Positions 43,383-51,302 of a DNA stretch of 64,000 nucleotides are shown here, piece after piece. The stretch's first letter is position 1, and the number at the start of each line of letters is the position of its first letter. The notes under the pieces are model-generated. The model searched no databases and was not told where the DNA came from. It saw only the letters and a program-made list of their open reading frames with translations. Origin of the DNA: Rubrivivax sp. (GTDB lineage Bacteria; Pseudomonadota; Gammaproteobacteria; Burkholderiales; Burkholderiaceae_C). Where the stretch lies: positions 372,001-436,000 of the forward strand of contig JAIXSE010000021.1 of NCBI GenBank assembly GCA_027484825.1. The letters run 5' to 3'. The translations under genes and the position numbers were made by a program.

Positions 43383-43439
43383 GTTCAACGCGAAAGTGAG
43401 CGGACGTCGAAGGCGGTCCGTTCCAATGGCAGGTTATGC
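43383..43439 (-). other. attC-like recombination site (integron cassette end)
   Basis: On the minus strand the site reads GCATAAC (43439-43433), then CGGAC facing GTCCG stem halves, then GTTGAAC (43389-43383), 57 bp in all. GTTGAAC fits GTTRRRY; the 5' core GCATAAC has one mismatch from RYYYAAC. The 5' core overlaps the stop codon of the minus-strand gene 43434-43937, the usual cassette arrangement. Confidence 0.5.
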
Positions 43440-43937
43440 CGCGGCATGGCGAGTGGACATGAACTCTGATATCCACTCGGCCACCTTCGCAGATTGGCAA
43501 CGGTGGGGGATGACATATTTGCCTGCGTAAGTCTGCCCGTCAGCTGTGAATCCGATGCCTACGAAATAGTTTGATGTGAGGTCCAAGGCCTCCACGGACG
43601 CAGTTGTCTTGTAGTTGCGCAGCGAACCAACCGAACGTATCGAGTTCCAGAGCACGCGAAACGCGGGATTGGAAATCGGCTCATCCACTGTCTGTGGAGC
43701 AGAACCGCCTATGACCCACATTGCTCGTCCAACGCCATCGATGTATGTCAGCTTCCCGTGTTGTTCTTCGCCGTCGACGACGGTGTAGAGCTCGATCACA
43801 TGGTTGCGCCGCACATCAAATGTAGGCGCGTGCGGCATGGAACGCTCGACGACATAAGTGAGAACGGGGATGCTGATGAGCACCAGGGGGAATAGAAGAA
43901 TTGAAAGCACTGACCTGCGTACGTAATTTGTAGCCAC
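43434..43937 (-). CDS. Small membrane-anchored unknown, 5' end removed by IS3 insertion
   Basis: Up to 167 residues. The only in-frame start at the 5' end is a GTG at 43937 that lies inside the inverted repeat of the neighbouring IS3 element. The native start has therefore probably been replaced or lost. An N-terminal membrane helix (SVLSILLFPLVLISIPVLTYVV) leads to a soluble domain (HVIELYTVVDGEEQHGKLTYIDGVGRAMWVIGG) of unknown family. An attC-like site follows the stop, so this looks like a gene cassette. Whether it is still expressed depends on transcription from the IS. Confidence 0.6.
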   Translation of the reverse strand: MATNYVRRSVLSILLFPLVLISIPVLTYVVERSMPHAPTFDVRRNHVIELYTVVDGEEQHGKLTYIDGVGRAMWVIGGSAPQTVDEPISNPAFRVLWNSIRSVGSLRNYKTTASVEALDLTSNYFVGIGFTADGQTYAGKYVIPHRCQSAKVAEWISEFMSTRHAAA

Positions 43938-44777
43938 TCAGGCGGTGAGTCTCGGGGTGATGTTATCGGTGTCGGACCACTCACGGCGAACCGTGGCGGG
44001 AGGCCGGTAGCCCAAGGCGCTGTGCGGGCGACGCTCGTTGTAGAACTGCCGCCACGCCTCGATCAGCACCTTAGCCTCAGCCAGTGTGCGGAACCACTCC
44101 CGGTTGAGCAGCTCGTCGCGCAGCTTGCCATTGAAGCTCTCGACGAAGCCGTTCTGCCAGGGCTTGCCCGGCGCGATGAAGGCCGGGCCAATGGCCTCGT
44201 CGCGCAGCCAGCGCATGACCGAACGGGCGGTGAACTCTGCCCCGTTGTCGCTGCGGATGTGCTCGGGCTTGCCGTACAGGCGCATCAGCCGCGACAGCGT
44301 CAGGATCACGTCCTGGGAGCGCAGCCGGCTGGCCGGCACGATGGCCAGACACTCCCGCGTGTGCTCGTCCAGCACGCACAGCATCTTCAGCACGCGCCCG
44401 TCCACGAACTGGTCGTGCACGAAGTCGTAGCTCCAGACGCTGTTGGGCCGCACAGCCCCGGGCAGGCGCATGTCGCAGCCGCTGCGCCGTCGGCGCGGAC
44501 GCTTGCGGGGCTGATGCAGACCCAGGCTGCGCCACAGCCGCCGCACCCGGGCCTCGCCCACGTCCAGCCAGGCCGCCATACGGCGGTAGCCGAAGCGCGG
44601 CACGTCTTGCGTTGCGTCCATGAGTCGAATCCCCAGAGCCTGGTCCTTGCCAGGCTGGCGCAGCGCATAGCTGCTCACGTGCCGACTCAGCCCCAGAATC
44701 TGGCAGGCCCGGCGTTCGGAGATGCCCCGGCAGGTCAGGGCTCGTACAGCAGCCCGGCGACCTGACGGGGATGTCAT
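43938..44777 (-). CDS. IS3-family transposase OrfB
   Basis: 279 residues. The start ATG at 44777 overlaps the end of orfA in a run of seven A residues (GGAAAAAAATGA), the signal for programmed -1 frameshifting that produces the OrfAB transposase. An HTH_21-like segment ([16 protein letters not shown]) precedes the DDE integrase core, with [35 protein letters not shown] and [20 protein letters not shown]. It ends [16 protein letters not shown]. No disruptions. Confidence 0.92.
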   Translation of the reverse strand: MTSPSGRRAAVRALTCRGISERRACQILGLSRHVSSYALRQPGKDQALGIRLMDATQDVPRFGYRRMAAWLDVGEARVRRLWRSLGLHQPRKRPRRRRSGCDMRLPGAVRPNSVWSYDFVHDQFVDGRVLKMLCVLDEHTRECLAIVPASRLRSQDVILTLSRLMRLYGKPEHIRSDNGAEFTARSVMRWLRDEAIGPAFIAPGKPWQNGFVESFNGKLRDELLNREWFRTLAEAKVLIEAWRQFYNERRPHSALGYRPPATVRREWSDTDNITPRLTA

Positions 44778-45037
44778 TTTTTTCCGGTGAACTCCTTCAG
44801 GCCCTCGATGACCAGCAGTTGCTCGGCCAGCATGCGCTTGAGCTTGGCGTTCTCGCACTCCAGCTCCTTCAGCCTCTTGGCCTCGGCCACGTCCATGCCG
44901 CCGAACTTGTTGCGCCAGCGGAAGAAGGTCTGCTCGGTGATGTTGTGGCGCTTGCAGACCTCGCGGATCGACTCCTGCTTGCTCTCGGCTTCGCGCAGGA
45001 TGCGCACCACTTGCTCGTCGGTAAATCGCTTCTTCAT
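44774..45037 (-). CDS. IS3-family transposase OrfA
   Basis: 87 residues from the ATG at 45037 with GAGGAG upstream. The DNA-binding part [46 protein letters not shown] is followed by a leucine-zipper helix ([31 protein letters not shown]). It ends at TGA within the A7 slippery run that leads into orfB. Confidence 0.9.
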   Translation of the reverse strand: MKKRFTDEQVVRILREAESKQESIREVCKRHNITEQTFFRWRNKFGGMDVAEAKRLKELECENAKLKRMLAEQLLVIEGLKEFTGKK

Positions 45038-45103
45038 GAGTTCTCCTCGTTTCAAGGTTACGAGAGAACTCACCTTCCAACTGGCTACAGGAAACGTCTC
45101 AGG

Positions 45104-45544
45104 TCAAAGTACCTGCTCAAGTTCGCTTGCAGTGCGACTTGGCCGACCCATCCCACTTAACCACTTCTCCGAGATGGTGCCAAGTGACTCTCGGTGAACG
45201 GAAGAGAGAAGGCGGACGAGTTCCGGGGGAAAGCGGTACAGCCAGGAATTGCCGACTTCACCGCCGAGTAGTTCTCGGGCCATTGCTTTAAAGACGAGGA
45301 AGCGCTGCTTCAGCAATCCGAGTCCAGAGGTGTGGTGCGACGCGAAGTACAAATCTTCTAGTCGGTGCCGCTTGGGATCGAAAGGTTGGTCCGCAAGAGC
45401 AGACCACAAGACTTCGATATCAACCGACTCCAAGCCTTTCGCCTCCGCGCGAACGTAGCGTGGAGCAGCGGCTTCTTCGAGTCGGCGCTCAAACTTGAAG
45501 GCGTCACGTTGCGTCGACACGAAGAGTTCACAAAGAATGCCCAT
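45104..45544 (-). CDS. Cassette-borne protein of unknown function
   Basis: 146 residues from the ATG at 45544. It starts only 27 bp after the GTTGGGC core of an attC-like site, as expected for an integron cassette gene. The sequence (FVSTQRDAFKFERRLEEAAAPRYVRAEAKGLESVDIEVLWSALADQPFDPKRHRLEDLYF) suggests a soluble alpha/beta protein of unknown family. Its downstream attC is missing because the IS3 element begins 15 bp after the stop. GC content is lower than the chromosomal genes. Confidence 0.65.
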   Translation of the reverse strand: MGILCELFVSTQRDAFKFERRLEEAAAPRYVRAEAKGLESVDIEVLWSALADQPFDPKRHRLEDLYFASHHTSGLGLLKQRFLVFKAMARELLGGEVGNSWLYRFPPELVRLLSSVHRESLGTISEKWLSGMGRPSRTASELEQVL

Positions 45545-45570
45545 GCGTTCAATAACCCCTGGCGTGTGGT

Positions 45571-45639
45571 GCCCAACGTTGAAGCTGAGCTGCGAGCGGC
45601 GGCTTGCCGACGCGAGTCGGCTCGAGCGACTGGTTAGGC
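45571..45639 (-). other. attC-like recombination site between two cassettes
   Basis: On the minus strand: GCCTAAC (45639-45633), then a 55-bp imperfect palindrome with GCTCGAGC and GCTCAGC facing each other, then GTTGGGC (45577-45571). Both cores match RYYYAAC/GTTRRRY exactly and the 69-bp length is normal. The 5' core lies immediately after the TGA of the gene at 45641-46294. Confidence 0.7.
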
Positions 45640-45640
45640 C

Positions 45641-46294
45641 TCACTCGCGGCGCTCGAAAATGAATGGGATGGTTACGACAACATGATCAACGTCTTGGCG
45701 CAGCTTCGGAGGAAATGGCTCATATGGCTGCAGACGAGACAGTAGCGCTTGTGAGTATTTAGCAAGTGGCGTAGAGGTTGAAGAATGGATGTCGACGCTC
45801 ACCAACTGACCTATAGCATCGAGAACGAAAGCCACTTCGACCCGACCATAAAGTGGCTTAGTGCCTTCCTTAGGAAAATCTTCATTCGCAGACGCTTCGA
45901 TTCTGCTCTTCAAACGCGCGTAGTAGCCCAGCCATTCCGGCTCATTGGACAATGACGATGAGAAGCGCGTTCGTGGAGAGGCTTCGAGTCGCACTCTCCG
46001 CTCAATAGTTTCCAGCAACCGTTGAAGTTGCGCACGCTTCGCGCGTTGCGCTTTGAGGTCATCAGATTCGAGATCTGATGGAGCAGGCAACGGCGCAAGA
46101 GCAGCAAGTTGCTGACGCAGCTGCTTCAGCAAGCGGTGCTGCTCGGCTCGAAGGCGAGCTAGTTCTTGATCGCCGACCGCCGCACTTGCTGCGGCCGTTG
46201 GTATCGCAGTGACGAGATCGGCCGCCGATGCCTGCGACATCCACATGGGCGCGGCAAGGACGCACGCCAGAGCAAATGAAAAGAGTCCGCGCAT
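45641..46294 (-). CDS. Secreted protein with TonB C-terminal-like domain, cassette-borne
   Basis: 217 residues with a signal peptide (LFSFALACVLAAPMWMSQASA). A coiled-coil stretch (QELARLRAEQHRLLKQLRQQLAAL and KAQRAKRAQLQRLLETIERR) leads to a C-terminal domain, YGRVEVAFVLDAIGQLVSVDIHSSTSTPLAKYSQALLSRLQPYEPFPP. That domain follows the TonB C-terminal fold (strand, helix, FPP turn). There is no TonB-type membrane anchor, so it is probably periplasmic. The gene is bounded by GTTAGGC cores at both ends, which defines one complete cassette of about 740 bp. Confidence 0.68.
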   Translation of the reverse strand: MRGLFSFALACVLAAPMWMSQASAADLVTAIPTAAASAAVGDQELARLRAEQHRLLKQLRQQLAALAPLPAPSDLESDDLKAQRAKRAQLQRLLETIERRVRLEASPRTRFSSSLSNEPEWLGYYARLKSRIEASANEDFPKEGTKPLYGRVEVAFVLDAIGQLVSVDIHSSTSTPLAKYSQALLSRLQPYEPFPPKLRQDVDHVVVTIPFIFERRE

Positions 46295-46309
46295 GATTGA
46301 TTATGTGAG

Positions 46310-46316
46310 GCCTAAC
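46310..46316 (-). other. Solitary integron core site (attI- or half-attC-like)
   Basis: On the minus strand GTTAGGC lies 15 bp before the start of the gene at 45641-46294. No partner RYYYAAC was found in the next 150 bases upstream. It could therefore be the crossover point of an attI or the remaining half of a decayed attC. Confidence 0.45.
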
Positions 46317-46637
46317 GCGTTCTCGGGAGACAGCCAACGCCACCTAGGCAGACCCGCTGCGCCCTAGATCGGGACATCCGCGCACCAGCAAGCCATTGAT
46401 AAGCCATAGAAATCACTCGTTCTACTGCATTTGTATACAGCATTATATTACTGACAGAAGCGGCACGTGCTTACGACCCTTCGACGAGGTTTCGCTGCCG
46501 CCAGAGCGTGCTCATGATGCCAGCTTGCCGCAAAGCGGACGCTGGTGAACTTCCGCAACCAGCCTGGAGCAGCGGCAGCGTCGCAGGTGAAGCGGACACT
46601 TAGCGCCAACACATCTCAACCCGACAAATCAAACGAC
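46317..46637. other. Non-coding stretch in the cassette region
   Basis: About 320 bp without a supported gene. It contains an unusually AT-rich patch near 46430-46460 (TATACAGCATTATATTACTG) and degenerate AAGCGGAC-type motifs around 46530-46595. An integrase gene or its remnant was looked for here and not found. Confidence 0.4.
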
Positions 46638-47015
46638 ATGCGACCCGCACGCCCCAAGACCGAACGAGAACAGTTGCAAGAGGCCTTGATGGCGAGGATG
46701 CATGCGCGCGGCAACGTCATGCCGGCGGTCTGCGTGTTGCAGAGTGACCCGATGGAGCTGCGATTCGCCATCAGAGAGATGACGCTGGACGATGAAATGG
46801 TTGTCGTCGACATATCACGGCACACATTGACGCCAAAAGCAGGGAGCTCCGAGGAGTTGCGGCAGCGAATCATGCAGCTCATCGAGCAAGCTGAAGCCGG
46901 GTACGTCATGTGTGGGGAGCCGCCGCGGCGGGTGTCGAAGACAGAACTAGAAGAGTTTGAGCTTTTGGTTGGCTTGCCGGTCTTCAGCTATTGCGAGGCC
47001 CAGTCCTCATCGTGA
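46638..47015 (+). CDS. Small protein of unknown function in the accessory region
   Basis: 125 residues if the ATG at 46638 is used; an in-frame GTG at 46545 would add a 31-residue Ser/Ala-rich lead without a ribosome site. The sequence (TEREQLQEALMARMHARGNVMPAVCVLQSDPMELRFAIREMTLDDEMVVVDISRHTL) alternates helices and strands and ends with LEEFELLVGLPVF. No motif recognised. The base composition differs from the core chromosome. Confidence 0.5.
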   Translation: MRPARPKTEREQLQEALMARMHARGNVMPAVCVLQSDPMELRFAIREMTLDDEMVVVDISRHTLTPKAGSSEELRQRIMQLIEQAEAGYVMCGEPPRRVSKTELEEFELLVGLPVFSYCEAQSSS

Positions 47016-47100
47016 GCCAGAGTCCGCACCCAGCCTGAAGCGGCAACCCAACATGAAGTGGTGCTATGCAACAGCAGCAGTCATCGAATCTCCTCGCTAC

Positions 47101-47484
47101 ATGAAAGCCGCCTGTCCGCACTGCCACGGAACGCTTCAGCTCAACGACGCTGGAGGGCTATTTAATGCTCGCTGCACGATATGCAAGTGGAAGGTAGAGG
47201 GGACGGTGAGTGACGACTGGGGCGAGGTGCCTCGAGCGGAACGGATGCCAGTTATGTCGGTCAGAGTCTCTGCGCCAGTGGCCGCCGCAACGTTGAAGTG
47301 CGTACGGGATTTGTTCACCGAAGCACGGATCCTCCCGCTCGGCCAACTCGCCGCCCGACTATCTTCGGCGGATGGCCTGCTTGTCGGAACGCTAGCCGTC
47401 TATCGGATGAAAGAAGTCGAGGCGCGGTTGATTCCGACAGGCGCCCGACTTGAGCGGGTTCCGCATGAAGACGATCACCGCTGA
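47101..47484 (+). CDS. Zinc-ribbon protein with ribosomal L7/L12 C-terminal-like domain
   Basis: 127 residues from the ATG at 47101; an ATG at 47053 is also in frame. The N-terminal zinc ribbon has two CxxC knuckles, AACPHCHGTLQL and ARCTICKWKVEG. The C-terminal half, VAAATLKCVRDLFTEARILPLGQLAARLSS, then YRMKEVEARLIPTGARLERV, follows the pattern of the L7/L12 C-terminal domain (helix VVRELTGL..EAK, final LEAAGAKVEL). The combination suggests a small nucleic-acid- or protein-binding factor. The function is unknown and the fold assignment is inference. Confidence 0.55.
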   Translation: MKAACPHCHGTLQLNDAGGLFNARCTICKWKVEGTVSDDWGEVPRAERMPVMSVRVSAPVAAATLKCVRDLFTEARILPLGQLAARLSSADGLLVGTLAVYRMKEVEARLIPTGARLERVPHEDDHR

Positions 47485-47571
47485 ATGTCTGATGCTGCGG
47501 TGGCATCGCAGCGGGTGCTGCTGCCGGGCCGACGCGGACGAGCGTGAACCACATTCGGACGATGGTCGCAG

Positions 47572-47619
47572 GCACGTAGGCACGTAGGCACGTAGGCACG
47601 TAGCCACATAGGCACATAA
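47572..47619 (+). repeat. 8-bp tandem repeat (GCACGTAG-type), six units
   Basis: Four exact copies of GCACGTAG (47572-47603) are followed by two variants, CCACATAG and GCACATAA. It lies in a 316-bp non-coding gap (47485-47800) upstream of the large membrane-protein gene. No gene was seen in that gap. Confidence 0.85.
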
Positions 47620-47800
47620 GCCCGGCCGCACGGTCCGACGGCGCATCCCCAAGTTGACCGACCTGTCGCCACCGCTTGCGGCGCCACTGGGCTAACGTAC
47701 GCGCGACGCATGCCGGTGGCATGCGCGATGCCCTGCGCCCTGCGTGGCGGCCCGCCGCAGGTTGGGCCCGCGCCGCGCGCATTGCGAGGAGGTGTTCGCC

Positions 47801-49960
47801 ATGTCGCTCAGCGCGCTGGTCCTGTTGCCTATCGTGGCGGTGCTGTGGTGGCTCATGCACATGAAGATGCTGCCGCGGATGCAGCAGCGCTGGAAGGCCG
47901 AGACGCTGCGGGGCAAGATGGCCCGCGCCGGCGCGTTGAGCGTGGCCGAGAAGCTGCGCGACCTGGCCGGCGCAGGCGCCGTGGCCCTCGGCTTCATGCT
48001 GGCGCTGGTGGCGCTGGCCGGCTGGCTCGCGGAGTCGGATGAGGCCGTCCCGAAGGCGGTGCTCGATACCGTGTCGGGGCTGCAGTCGTGGCTCAAGGCG
48101 CTGGCCGATGGTTGGGGCTCCACCGTCACCTGGATCGGGCTGGCTGGCGCGGGCGGCGTGCTATGGATGGCCGCGCGCCGTGCCCGCCAGCGTGTCGGCG
48201 AGGTCTGGGGCGCGGCAGCAAGCCAAGCCTTCCAAGACCTGCGCAACGACTCGGCGCGCATCGAGGCTGCGCGCGCCGACCCGGCGCTCGCGCCGCTGGT
48301 CGATCAGTTAGACGAGGCCTTGGACGCCGCGATCGCCGCGCGGCAGGCCGCACAGGACGAGACGCTGCAGCCTGACGGCAGTACGGCCGAACCGTCGCCG
48401 GCCCAGGCCGCCGCGGCTGCGGCGCAGCAGCGCGTGGGTGAGGCCCTGTCGGCGCTGGCCATCGGCGTGGCAGGGCAGGGCCTTGACTTCCCCGCTGCGG
48501 CCGGCCGCGCCACCGCGGCCGAAGCCGCGGAGAAGCCCGGTCGCTGGCGCCGCCTGATGCGGATATTGGCGAGCAAGCGGCTGGGCGAAGACCTGGGCCT
48601 CGTCAGTACCTGGCTGGGCCGCGCGGCGACCGCGCTGCTGTTCGTCTCGCTCACCGGCTGGGCTGCCACGCCGCTTGCTGACAGCCTTCGCCTGAGCGTC
48701 AACAACCTGCGTGTGCAGGCCCACGCGGCCGACGTGCAGCGCGAGTTCGATCAGGCACTCAGCCAGACGCCCGATGAGCCGCCGCTGCAGGCCACCTCCG
48801 ACACAGCGTCGCCGCAGGCCACGCAACGCGCCGCGCAGCTGCTGGCGCGCGCCGCGATGCGGCAGATGGCGCGCTCGCCGCTGCTGGACCACGCGGCCAG
48901 TGTCGAGCGTTCGACGGCCGCCCGGTCGGAATTCGTGCGCGCCGCGCTCGCCGGTGAGCACCTCGATGCGGGCAGCGGAACCGCGGCAGACGCGGTGCGC
49001 ACCGAGGCGGCGAAGCGCGACGCAGGCAAGGCCGCGGCCGAGGCCGAGGCTGAGGCCGCCAGGACCTCGCCCGCGGCGCGCCGTGCCGTGGAACTGGCCG
49101 AACCCACGATGACCGCGCTGCGCCAGCGCGACCCGGGGCGCTTCGCGGCGCTGCTCGAGCGGCTCGAAGCCCGCTACAGCGCCAATGCGATGGGCGTCTC
49201 CGACGCGCAGGGCAAACTCATCGGCAAGATGGTCGACGGGGCGTTCGGCGCGGTGGACGCCGCGACCGAGGGCGAGCTGGGCAAGCAGGCGCAAAAGCTC
49301 ACGAAGGACTTCGGCAAGAAGTCGGTCAAGACCTGGGCCGATGCGCAGGTCAAGGAAGTGATCGCCAAGGCGCTGCGCGGCGCGGCGCAGGGCGACGTCG
49401 CAAGCCGCATGCCCGCCTTCGTGGCCTCCGACGATGCGCGCGACTTCGTGCGCGCGCTGGCCGAGCGCGAGGGCCGCGGCTGGAGCCTTAACGCACAGGC
49501 CAAGGAGGAGGATGCAATCGCCCGCAAGGTGTCGGACGCCGTAGGCGAGCTGCATGCCGATGCGAAGCGCCCCGAGATGCGCACCGCGGCGGCCGGGCGG
49601 GTGCGCGGTTACGAGCACCTGTTCCAGCGCGACGAGGGACCACTGCCGCCCGATGCGGCCGATGGACGGAATCCCGGTGCGGGTGGCAGTGGCGGCGGTG
49701 GCACTAAGCCACATGCCACCGCGCGAGCCAGCAATTTCCACTGGGCCTCGCGCAGCTTCCGCGTGCGGGGCGTGCTGTTCGGCCGTGAGATCACCGGCGC
49801 TGCGCTCGATGCCACCGACCTGCGCTGGCGCATCGAGCCGCCGGCCGCGGCCGCCCCGGTGGGCACTGCCACGCGCGTGGCGCTCGAGCTGCGGGTCGCT
49901 CCCGGCCCGGCCAGACCCCCGTTTGGCGCGAGGCGGGCCGCTTCGATGCCGGTGTTCTGA
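47801..49960 (+). CDS. Large Ala-rich membrane protein, N-terminal part of a frameshift-split gene
   Basis: 719 residues from the ATG at 47801 with GGAGG upstream. Four hydrophobic segments are visible (ALVLLPIVAVLWWLMHM near the start, AVALGFMLALVALAGWLA, TVTWIGLAGAGGVLWMA, and ATALLFVSLTGWAATPLADSL near residue 290). Long helical, Ala/Arg-rich soluble regions follow. At about 49890-49915 the meaningful sequence (FHWASRSFRVRGVLFGREITGAALDATDLRWRIEPP... VALELRV) jumps to the next frame, which continues PVWREAGRFDAGVLNQALHF into the downstream fragment. The tail after residue 700 is thus out-of-frame noise. No family recognised. Confidence 0.65.
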   Translation: MSLSALVLLPIVAVLWWLMHMKMLPRMQQRWKAETLRGKMARAGALSVAEKLRDLAGAGAVALGFMLALVALAGWLAESDEAVPKAVLDTVSGLQSWLKALADGWGSTVTWIGLAGAGGVLWMAARRARQRVGEVWGAAASQAFQDLRNDSARIEAARADPALAPLVDQLDEALDAAIAARQAAQDETLQPDGSTAEPSPAQAAAAAAQQRVGEALSALAIGVAGQGLDFPAAAGRATAAEAAEKPGRWRRLMRILASKRLGEDLGLVSTWLGRAATALLFVSLTGWAATPLADSLRLSVNNLRVQAHAADVQREFDQALSQTPDEPPLQATSDTASPQATQRAAQLLARAAMRQMARSPLLDHAASVERSTAARSEFVRAALAGEHLDAGSGTAADAVRTEAAKRDAGKAAAEAEAEAARTSPAARRAVELAEPTMTALRQRDPGRFAALLERLEARYSANAMGVSDAQGKLIGKMVDGAFGAVDAATEGELGKQAQKLTKDFGKKSVKTWADAQVKEVIAKALRGAAQGDVASRMPAFVASDDARDFVRALAEREGRGWSLNAQAKEEDAIARKVSDAVGELHADAKRPEMRTAAAGRVRGYEHLFQRDEGPLPPDAADGRNPGAGGSGGGGTKPHATARASNFHWASRSFRVRGVLFGREITGAALDATDLRWRIEPPAAAAPVGTATRVALELRVAPGPARPPFGARRAASMPVF

Positions 49961-49992
49961 ATCAGGCTCTGCACTTCGCCGCCGACCGGCGC

Positions 49993-51108
49993 GTGGTGGC
50001 CACGACAATCACGCCCGGCGATCGCAAGGCAATCGGGCAACTGGTCAACCTGCACCCGGCGCTCGTCGACACGCCGCTGGGTTGCCGAGTCGTCGAAGCC
50101 GATCGCTGGCCCGACACCTTCACGCTGCCACGCGACGGCCGCCCCGCGCGCTCGGTCGAGGTGGCGCAGCTCGGCGCCGACCGCGAGGCCATGTGGCAAT
50201 GGCTGAAGTTGGCTGATCTGGCCGAGCTCGTGGGGCAACTGCAGAGCCGGGTCCGCGCCTGCCCGGTTGATGAGGTGCGCAAGGCCGTCACCAAGCGGCA
50301 GCTGGAGCTGCCGCGTTTCTCGCCCGCGCTGACGCAGGCAATCGATGCCTTCGTCCGCGACCGAGCGGCCGCCGACGGCGCGGCCACCACCGGCATGCTT
50401 GAGCTTGTGCGCGTCTGCACGGCGCCCGGGGCCGATGGGCTGGCCGACTGTCTGTGCCGCAAGCTCGCCGCCGGCTTGCCAGAGCACTACTGGTTCCCCG
50501 AAGACCACACCTCGCAGATTCGCGAACGCGAAGCCGCGCTGTCGCCCACGCTAGCCTGGCTGCGTCCGAGTGCCGACCGTATGGGGCACATCGACTTCTG
50601 GACCCACACCACGTTTTCGCTGCGCGATCGCAGCGAGCGCGCGGGCGATGAATCGCGCACCGCGGCGCTGAATTTTCCGCCTGCGCAGCTGGCGGTATTG
50701 CGCGGCGCCGTGGCGCAGCAGCTGCCTGACCACCTGAAGCAGCGGATGCGCAGCCCGAACTATGACGACTTCATGCGCCCGCTCGAAGAGTTCGTGCTGG
50801 CGCAGCGGCTGACGCGCGCCGCGCTGGCCGGGCGGCTGGGGCCGGACTTCCCGTTGAGCAAGCTGCTCGACCTGGAAGCGCAAACGCGCCGCTTCGTCGC
50901 CACGCAACCCACCGTGCGCTGGGAGCCGGTGACCGAGACCAAGGAGCAGGCGCAGACGCAAACACAGCCGCGGGCGAAGGCGCAGGCGTTGTACGACTTC
51001 CTCGGATCGGCTGACGCGGGTGCCGCCAAGCGGCACAAGGCCTACGTCGACGACCAGACGAGGCGTCAGCGCGAGCGGCTGCCGGTGTGCGCCGCGGCGT
51101 CCGGGTAG
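49993..51108 (+). CDS. Large Ala-rich membrane protein, C-terminal part of a frameshift-split gene
   Basis: 371 residues from the first in-frame GTG. The same frame is open upstream to about 49905 and reads sensibly (GQTPVWREAGRFDAGVLNQALHFAADRR), so this is the continuation of the preceding fragment, not a separate gene. The soluble domain contains ITPGDRKAIGQLVNLHPALVDTPLGCRVVEADRWPDTF and SPTLAWLRPSADRMGHIDFWTHTTFSLRDRSE. Joined, the protein would be about 1100 residues. The break is equivalent to loss of one base in a C/G-rich run and may be a real mutation or a sequencing error. Confidence 0.6.
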   Translation: MVATTITPGDRKAIGQLVNLHPALVDTPLGCRVVEADRWPDTFTLPRDGRPARSVEVAQLGADREAMWQWLKLADLAELVGQLQSRVRACPVDEVRKAVTKRQLELPRFSPALTQAIDAFVRDRAAADGAATTGMLELVRVCTAPGADGLADCLCRKLAAGLPEHYWFPEDHTSQIREREAALSPTLAWLRPSADRMGHIDFWTHTTFSLRDRSERAGDESRTAALNFPPAQLAVLRGAVAQQLPDHLKQRMRSPNYDDFMRPLEEFVLAQRLTRAALAGRLGPDFPLSKLLDLEAQTRRFVATQPTVRWEPVTETKEQAQTQTQPRAKAQALYDFLGSADAGAAKRHKAYVDDQTRRQRERLPVCAAASG

Positions 51109-51302
51109 CGCAGGCGCGGCATCTTGACCGGCTGTGCCTGGCCATGAGCGGGCTTTCGCCAATGACCGCTTTCGCACGACTCAATGTCAAGATAGAGTGA
51201 TTGCCTTTTGACCAAGGACGCACTGAATGCTGCCTCGGTCTTTGTTCGACATGAAGTGAGCCACGCTTCTTGCTGGCTAGTCTCTCCGCTCATACGTCAG
51301 GC

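Larger units (their letters stand above)
43929..45089 (-). mobile_element. IS3-family insertion sequence
   Basis: A 1161-bp element with overlapping orfA and orfB. The imperfect terminal repeats start TGTAGCCA on both ends and share GGTGAGT about 15 bases in (43929 onward on the plus strand, 45089 backward on the minus strand). No target duplication was evident. It sits between two cassette-type genes and has removed the attC expected after the gene at 45104-45544. Confidence 0.82.

Noticed and set aside
46317-46637. Integron integrase gene or remnant next to the solitary core site
   Set aside because: No tyrosine-recombinase motifs were seen in any frame.
47572-47619. Short direct repeats considered as a CRISPR remnant
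   Set aside because: Units are 8 bp and contiguous with no spacers, and no cas genes are present.
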